Assembly (NCBI GenBank): GCA_014529385.2
Contig: CM043959.1
Location: 91,801,529 to 91,865,528 of the forward strand
Length of the DNA: 64,000 bases
Direction: 5' to 3'
DNA from: Adiantum capillus-veneris
Lineage: Eukaryota > Streptophyta > Polypodiopsida > Polypodiales > Pteridaceae
Numbering within the stretch: position 1 is the first letter of the stretch; every line of letters begins with the position of its first letter. The notes under the pieces were generated by a model. That model was given only the letters and a program-made list of their open reading frames with translations, made no database searches and was not told where the DNA came from. The translations under genes were made by a program, and so were the position numbers. Shown here one piece after another: positions 58,391-64,000 of the stretch.

Positions 58391-59209
58391 ATTGCTACTC
58401 CCATGGAAACAGGTTTGAAGTTGAGTCTACATGATGCTGGCAATCGTGCTGATGTCACTCTTTACCAAACTGTTGTTGGCTGTCTCATTTATGTATGTAG
58501 CATGAGGCTAGATATTCAGTTTGCAGTCTCACAGGTCAGCAGATTTATGCATAGCCTAGGGTCTAAGCATTGGCAGGCTGTCAAGAGGATTTTCCGCTAC
58601 CTTAGTGGCAGTTTACATCTTGGCTTGTTTTATCCCAAGGGGGGATCATTGCCGCCAGACTTACATGCCTTTTCGGACTCAGATTGGGCTGGTTGTTTTG
58701 ACACACAAGTGTCCACAAGTGGTTTTTGTTTCATGCTTGGTAGTTCATGTAGATCATGGTTGAGCAAGAAGCAACCTATTGTGGCCACTTCGAGTTGTGA
58801 GGCTGAGTACATGGTAGTCTTCACAACTACGATTGAGTGTGTATGGCTCAGACGCCTTATGTCTAATTTGGGTGTTGGATAGGACACTACCAACACTATC
58901 TACACTGACAGATAGAGCGCATTGGCAGTTGCGAGGAACCCATTTTTTCATGCTCACACAAAGAACATTGAGGTGCATTACCACTATGTCAGGGAGAGGC
59001 TCTCAACAGGAGAGATAAGCTTGGCTTATGTGCCAACACAGGACAACCTTGCATATCTTTTCACAAAGGCATTGTCTTGTGAGAAGCTCGAAGCTTTCCG
59101 CAAAGCTTTAGGCTTACTCCCCTTTGTGGACTGATCGTGTCCTCAAGGGATGGCACTTCCCTTTACTCATGTGCTAGCTCTCATACACCGCATCACTCCA
59201 GGGGGGATT
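58391..59209 (+). pseudogene. C2a RNase H, resumed after C3, fossil
   Basis: LDIQFAVSQVSRFMHSLGSK, RIFRYLSGSLHLGLFYPKGG, DLHAFSDSDWAGCFDTQVST, SSCEAEYMVVFT and the RERLSTGEISLAYVPTQDNL end block. It finishes near 59134 and is followed by the polypurine tract. Confidence 0.88.
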
Positions 59210-59437
59210 TGTTACCATATACATGTGGTAGTGATGTGTGTGAACACACTAAGACCACTGGGGCATTCTTTTCCTCTTTAGAAGGTTTTTTCCCCCGTGC
59301 ATTGTATATACGCCCATCACTCTAGGGCTATCTGTCTTTCCTATTGCACACTAACTAACACACTCTCAGTTGTGTGCCTTGAGCTTCCTTCGTCTTCTCC
59401 AAGATGTGTGCGTTTCTCTTCAACCCTAATTCCAACA
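59210..59437 (+). repeat. C2a 3' LTR
   Basis: 228 bases, TGTTACCATATACATG...AATTCCAACA. Confidence 0.9.
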
Positions 59438-60544
59438 GTGCTATATATATAAACAACCATCCGTCAATGTTGTTTACAGAACCTGCAATCTCAACAAGTC
59501 TGTACTTAGTACCCGACAATTTTTGGCCACTGAAATCTCTCTTGGTACGATGTGCATAAAATGGTCTAATAAACAGGTGTGACCAGTATCTAGGGACTCT
59601 ATCGTGACACATCAGTAGTAAAGTATCAGTCCCGGAGACTCATACTCTCCACATGTGGAATATGTCTCAGAGAGTGATGTCAATAAATATGACATCCTGC
59701 AAGTACAAAATGTACTTTGTGTGGAGGTAACTATAGACACTCAGCAACATGAGTGAGAGGGACCCTCATATACTTGCTTCACACTGGCTAAACCGAACTC
59801 CATGAGTTCCTAGACATGTTGTACACCTGCAAGTGCCCCACAACATGTGCGAAACAGATCCTACCATGGAGGTCTAAAATAGTTACAGTAAGGAACAAAC
59901 CCATCATGGTGTCCTCATGAACAGTTAAGAGAGAAAGTGACACTACTTTCCCCAATTGCCAAATTGCTATGCTCATGCCTGAACTTGTCATGTGGCTAAA
60001 GAGCAAACTGGATGAAAGATGTGTAGCTTATGCATACCTAGTAAGTAAACTTGTTTGGAAATCAAACTGGACCAAAAATATATACTTACATTGAGGTAAA
60101 TAATACCTTATACTTACCCAAATGGCTAGTGCACCTTTCCACCTGGAAAGATACATTACCAAAATTTCTTTGACCTGTGAAACACTAAAAGAGAAATTAC
60201 TGAAGATAAAGAAATTTAAACTGGTAGCCCTGGGTGTTGCCTCGACAATCCAAACCCTTGGGGTATATCCTGCCAATCCAACTCCCTTAGTGAGAGTCTA
60301 GAAATACCTTACTGACTACCCCTTGGCAGATTTTGAATTCCTTTCCGTGAAGGTACAATTGTGAAGAGGTCAACAAATGACCAGCACCTCATATAGAGTG
60401 CTTTGTAAATCACGAGTAGGGTCGTACCCCTGGAAACTGTCTTCTAGGGACACACCTAGTGCGCCTAGAAATGAGAGATCCTTGGAATTTGATTCACAAC
60501 TGGATCTGTGCTAGACGTAAAGTCTATACCCTTGGGGTTTTATG

Positions 60545-62161
60545 GACAGCCGTGCTGTCTGAAACACTTACCTCATCCATGCATCATGGTAGAGATAAGT
60601 TTGGACGAGTTTAAGATCATCAAAAATTCAACTTGATTGTTGCAATAAAAGGATGTAGTACTACAACAACACCCAAACCATCATTAATGGCAAGACTCTT
60701 GCTTGTCCATTAGAGGCGATTGGAACTCAATTGAGGCGATCGGTTCGATCTGAAGAGCAATCCCTAATGGATTAGAGGTAGATGGATCGTAGACATTCCA
60801 AATTAGATGGTTCATAACCTTACGAACAGATGGCTCTTAGCTCTTCCAAAAGTGATGGACCATAGCCCTTCTAAAATAGATGGCTCTTAGCCCTTCTAAT
60901 TATTATACCGGCTGAGAAAGGGTGTGGTAAAATCATGACTAATTTCACTATCCCTTCAGACAAGAGAGAAAGAGAATGTGTGGCTAAGGAAAATCCAGTA
61001 GGCTACTGTGATGTGTGCCTGCTATGTATGCTTCAGTGCATACTATGTCGGGCTTGGAGCTTATCTTATAAGCCTACAACAATTTGTCTGCACGACGCTC
61101 TCTTAGAGAGAAGCCTCAAAAACATAAGGCACAACTTGACCCACCTTCCATGAATGGGGTTGTTACTGGACTAGATTGACGGAATGATGGCACTTTGACC
61201 TATGCAATGTAAACGGTAAAAAATGCAATATGTTTCTTTGTCCTTACAGAGTAGTTTATGTTTTAGCAAAAGCGTAGATAACGATGAGGTGAAAGCACTT
61301 TCACCATACTAGCACGCCATGCATGCAAAGCAAAAACTTGAAATGTGAAGCCCTTGGCTATAAGGATGGTCTCAACAGAGTGAGCCGATACCAGAAGTGC
61401 CGTGCACGATCTGGACTGGCATGAATACATCACAATTCAACATTGTGTGACAAAAAATGTGAACTATCTCTATAATGCCAAATCCCAAAACCAGTGTGCC
61501 AGTGATCTTGATCTCAAATCAATGTGAATACCTGACACGTGTTCAAAGCCTTGCTTCCCATAAGTTCTACCAAAGCACTTTGCTTTGCACAATAGGAAAT
61601 CCTTTCCAAATGAAAAGTTTAAACCTAGAAAAGCAAGAAAAACTTGAAATTGTCTGACCATATCGCCTTGCTTTGGCCTATTGGCCAGAACTTTCAAAGT
61701 AAACTCTCACTTGAGAATGAACTTGTAGTCTGATGTTGGTTTCCTTGCTGGAATCTGGCTCATAGCCATGGATGCTAAGATAGAGAGATGTCGGATGGAT
61801 CATGGGTGCTCTCTGAGTTGATTCCATGCCGACACCCAGTGAAGTATTATTCATGGCATCTGCAAAGTCCCCCCAAGTGTGTATGCTCTCAGCATATCCC
61901 CGACTTTGGGAGCCACTATGCAAGATGCCTAAATGGAAGCTTTGCTTCACATAAATACTGTTGAGCTCATAGCCAATAGATGCGCTGGTCTTTTTCCTTG
62001 ACAAGGACGTTGCTAGTCGCCTCGCTGAGACCAGTTGTCCTAAAATTCCAAAGGAAAGGCTTGCCTGAAACTTGCTCCTAGCCATATTTGCTAGCGAGTG
62101 AGAGCATATTCCAAAATTTGGAAACCTTGCTCATGAGTAGCCACGCATGGAGCCGTGCTCC
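60545..62161. repeat. dispersed micro-palindromes with 3-base spacer, L2 array
   Basis: Members: 60545-60559 (gacagc/cgt/gctgtc), 61349-61359 (agcc/ctt/ggct), 61546-61556 (aagc/ctt/gctt), 61571-61587 (caaagca/ctt/tgctttg), 61936-61948 (gaagc/ttt/gcttc) and 62149-62161 (ggagc/cgt/gctcc). A larger one at 61288-61305 has 8-base arms and a 2-base spacer. Spacers are complements of those in L1, as expected for the opposite strand. Confidence 0.78.
60774..60903. repeat. tandem repeat of about 25 bp, five units
   Basis: Imperfect units of the form agatggctcttagcccttctaaa, the best two being units 3 and 5. L1 has at most one related unit (near 32950), so the array arose within L2. Confidence 0.85.
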
Positions 62162-62170
62162 TTAGTTGCC

Positions 62171-62449
62171 AAATACTGAGGACCAATATCGTAAGAAAAT
62201 CCTTAACCGTCCTCAACAAGTAAGTGTTTCTTGTTCTCCATGGGATCTTGGTCTTGGCATGATATTTTCCCTATCTCGAGTGCGGCTCATAGGCACAATG
62301 CGTCTTACGCGAGCAAGAGAAAATTCCACAGTGCAAGTTGCTTTGAGAGTAGATCCCTCTTGCAATGGCATACCACCCCATTTGCAAGACCATGCATGAT
62401 TTCATAGCGATAGAAGACATTCGCAACAAAAAGAGAAATTGATGACATA
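62171..62449. other. junction zone between L2 and L3
   Basis: Sequence changes here from the minus-strand L2 to the plus-strand L3. No gene is seen and the exact point was not resolved. Confidence 0.35.
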
Positions 62450-63023
62450 CTGTAGGAAGTGTGGACTGCGACTTGCTATGTTGGTCATAGAGTCAAGGAT
62501 GTACCTCGAGCCGATGCTGACTTGCCCTCTGGAGCACTTCTTTCATTGCCCTTGCCTCAATCTTTGAAAAATCTACCATGCATAAGGTTTGATTGCCGTA
62601 CCTCCATTGGTGAAGTTGCACCACGGTTTTCTTGCATTTTCCAATATCTTCAAAAAGTCTGAAAACTGGTTAGATACAATGGTTGCAAAAGAACGACAAT
62701 GTTGAAAATCAAGATGTTGCTCTTGGTTTCATTGAGCCTCCTCACTGCACCAATTATCGGTCTCATAAGGACAAATGGCCCACATATGGGACGCCAATAA
62801 AGAAAACATCGGTGTTCTTACAAAGATATTAACACGTGTTTGCAAGGACGAAAATGCTTCTCCAAGGGGGGAGTAATGTCATGCCAAGGGCAAACCTAGG
62901 CGAGTAGGACTCGGCCAAGGGCCGGCTGCTAAAGGTGGACAGGGAGATTCTATTCAATGGCCAAGGGCTATATAATGGGGGGTTGGGCGAAGAATCTTCA
63001 TTACGCAGCTCCTGGATCTTACA
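62450..63023 (+). mobile_element. L3: 3' end of a plus-strand L-family element, truncated
   Basis: 62620-62876 matches L1 35200-35546, including ttcaaaaagtctgaaa and gacgaaaatgcttctccaaggggggagtaa, then an LTR. Only the 3' part is present. The micro-palindrome cggcc-aag-ggccg lies in its LTR at 62912-62924. Confidence 0.75.
62877..63023 (+). repeat. L3 3' LTR
   Basis: About 147 bases, TGTCATGCCAAGGG...GATCTTACA, with a tatataatgg TATA-like word near 62970. Confidence 0.75.
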
Positions 63024-63026
63024 GTT

Positions 63027-63152
63027 TTTATGTTGTATATACAATTATAAAATCTCATGATGCAAGTAGCATAATTATCCCCTATCATGTGCAACATCTA
63101 CGGTAAGGATTTTAATGGTGTATGTACAATATATAAAATCTCATGATGCAAT
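63027..63152. repeat. direct repeat, about 41 bp, two copies
   Basis: The word ataaaatctcatgatgca occurs at about 63045-63065 and 63130-63150 with similar flanks. Confidence 0.85.
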
Positions 63153-63298
63153 TCTTCAACTGAGAAAAGATAGGCAATCCTTTTTATAAAGTTTTTATTG
63201 TGAGAATCAATGAATGAATCCAAACTTGCAACCTTTTGTTGCCTATAGATTGAATCTACAACCCTTGTGAGCCTCAACCTAGACACATATACAATTCC

Positions 63299-63373
<75 letters not shown>

Positions 63374-63384
63374 TCACTCACTCT
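63299..63384. repeat. (CT)n, (CA)n and cact microsatellite
   Basis: CT run about 63299-63325, CA run about 63325-63369, then four cact units. Confidence 0.95.
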
Positions 63385-63489
63385 CTTATGTACTTCTACA
63401 ACTAATATTTAAACCTAGTTAAAAAATCGACTCTTTTGGTTGGGTTTAGGACTTTAACCCCACAACCCCTCAAATATATAATTAAAAAA

Positions 63490-63490
<1 letters not shown>

Positions 63491-63529
<39 letters not shown>
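63491..63529. repeat. homopolymer C run, about 39 bases
   Basis: Uninterrupted C run, unusually long for a nuclear genome. It may be partly a sequencing artefact. Confidence 0.9.
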
Positions 63530-63535
<6 letters not shown>

Positions 63536-63855
63536 GTGGGAGTGGCCCCTTAAAACATAACTTTGTCAAAGCCTCTCAAAGGCGCATTGAAAATGGAGCA
63601 ATACCCCATAATAAACTGGCGGGCAGTTATGGGTACTGTGTCAAATAATCTTGGGCATATTGAGTTGTTCACGCTTGCCTCTTACAATATATACCTCACA
63701 TATGAGCTTTGTGCACCTGCACGCTGCATGATGATGTTCTTCATCTCTTCTCTCCCACTCAGTCCCCCTATGGGTCCATGGTAGCTACCGTTTTAAGCCA
63801 TACACTTTGGGAACTGAGCCGATTTCCATAATGATGGTCTGCATCATCATCAAAG

Positions 63856-63872
63856 CACTATATAAAGGTGAG
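63856..63872 (+). promoter_or_regulatory. TATA-like site, possible promoter or LTR
   Basis: gcactatataaaggtgagg fits a plant TATA box well. No downstream gene is visible before the window ends at 64000, so it could belong to a gene or LTR outside. Confidence 0.3.
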
Positions 63873-64000
63873 GATGGCACTAAGCCCCTCACTTAGTCTC
63901 TTTTTTGTGTGGTGTTTATGTTGGTATAAAGAGAGATTGAGGGGTTTTTATTTATAAAAAGCTTGCCTACTGTCTAACTATGGAGCTTGTGGAAAAAGAG

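Larger units (their letters stand above)
48208..59437 (+). mobile_element. C2a: Ty1/Copia element, broken, containing C3
   Basis: LTRs 48208-48433 and 59210-59437 (TG-TACCATATACATG...AATTCCAACA) and a polypurine tract (ccaggggggattt) at the right. Flanking atgct and gtgct are a target duplication with one mismatch. It is the same family as C2d and C2e but in plus orientation. LTRs differ by about 9%, so it is the oldest measured insertion. Gag carries a tandem triplication. Many breaks. C3 lies within RT. Confidence 0.9.
46943..62170 (-). mobile_element. L2: minus-strand relative of L1, broken, split by C2a
   Basis: Its own sequence is 46943-48207 and 59438 to about 62170. The left end is a 3' LTR (46943-47075; minus strand TGTCAGGACAAGGG...CTTACA) next to internal sequence matching L1 35350-35546. 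Beyond C2a, 59438-59760 matches L1 34220-33880 in reverse, and 60240-60560 matches L1 33200-33560. It shares L1's micro-palindromes, for example gacagc-cgt-gctgtc at 60545-60559. No coding motif was found. No 5' LTR is visible and the right limit is estimated. Confidence 0.7.

Noticed and set aside
60774-60903. About 25-bp repeats resembling a short-repeat array
   Set aside because: Units are degenerate and have no spacers; a minisatellite is the simpler reading.

Overview
The window reads as heterochromatin-like intergenic DNA from a large-genome land plant. The evidence is Ty1/Copia elements of Tnt1-94 (Tork) type, Ty3/Gypsy elements with a chromodomain tail, primer sites matching plant initiator-Met tRNA, a CACTA (En/Spm) transposase, and many AAACCCTAA words that match the plant telomere repeat. 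Long (CT)n/(GA)n tracts are frequent. The species cannot be named from this sequence. A fern, other non-flowering plant or conifer-like genome would fit, but that is a guess. No complete host gene is convincing.

Layout: 1-1.6 kb holds nothing recognised. 1.6-12.5 kb is a three-deep nest: the 3' end of an old Copia element (C0) has its LTR split by Gypsy element G1 (2180-12392), and G1 is split by young Copia element C1 (5447-11089, target duplication agagg). 13.5-21.4 kb is a minus-strand LTR (X) split by a second Gypsy copy, G2 (14437-20880, target duplication gcacg). 21.4-24.8 kb is mostly single-copy DNA with long microsatellites and a few weak gene-like segments. 24.8-29.3 kb is a decayed CACTA DNA transposon with a terminal motif, subterminal repeats and a TNP2 transposase pseudogene with introns.

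29.8-45.3 kb is a minus-strand Copia (C2e). It is split by L1 (29865-35699), a long LTR element with no recognisable pol, and by C2d, a member of C2e's own family (36709-41865). 45.3-46.9 kb is a fragment of another Gypsy lineage (G3). 46.9-62.2 kb is a minus-strand relative of L1 (L2), split by Copia C2a (48208-59437), which is itself split by young Copia C3 (52907-58385, target duplication agcct). 62.4-63.0 kb is the 3' end of a third L copy (L3) in the opposite orientation. The last kilobase holds simple repeats and a TATA-like site.

LTR divergence judged by eye (C1 and C3 about 1.5%, G2 about 2.5-3%, G1 and C2d about 4%, L1 about 5%, C2a about 9%) agrees with the nesting order. All the LTR elements are broken fossils; C1 and C3 are nearest to whole. 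The most unusual signal is in the L family: a dispersed set of very short perfect palindromes with a 3-base spacer and a shared core (GC-ANG-GC), whose arm sequences change while staying complementary. It occurs in L1, L2, L3 and their LTRs and matches no feature type known to me.
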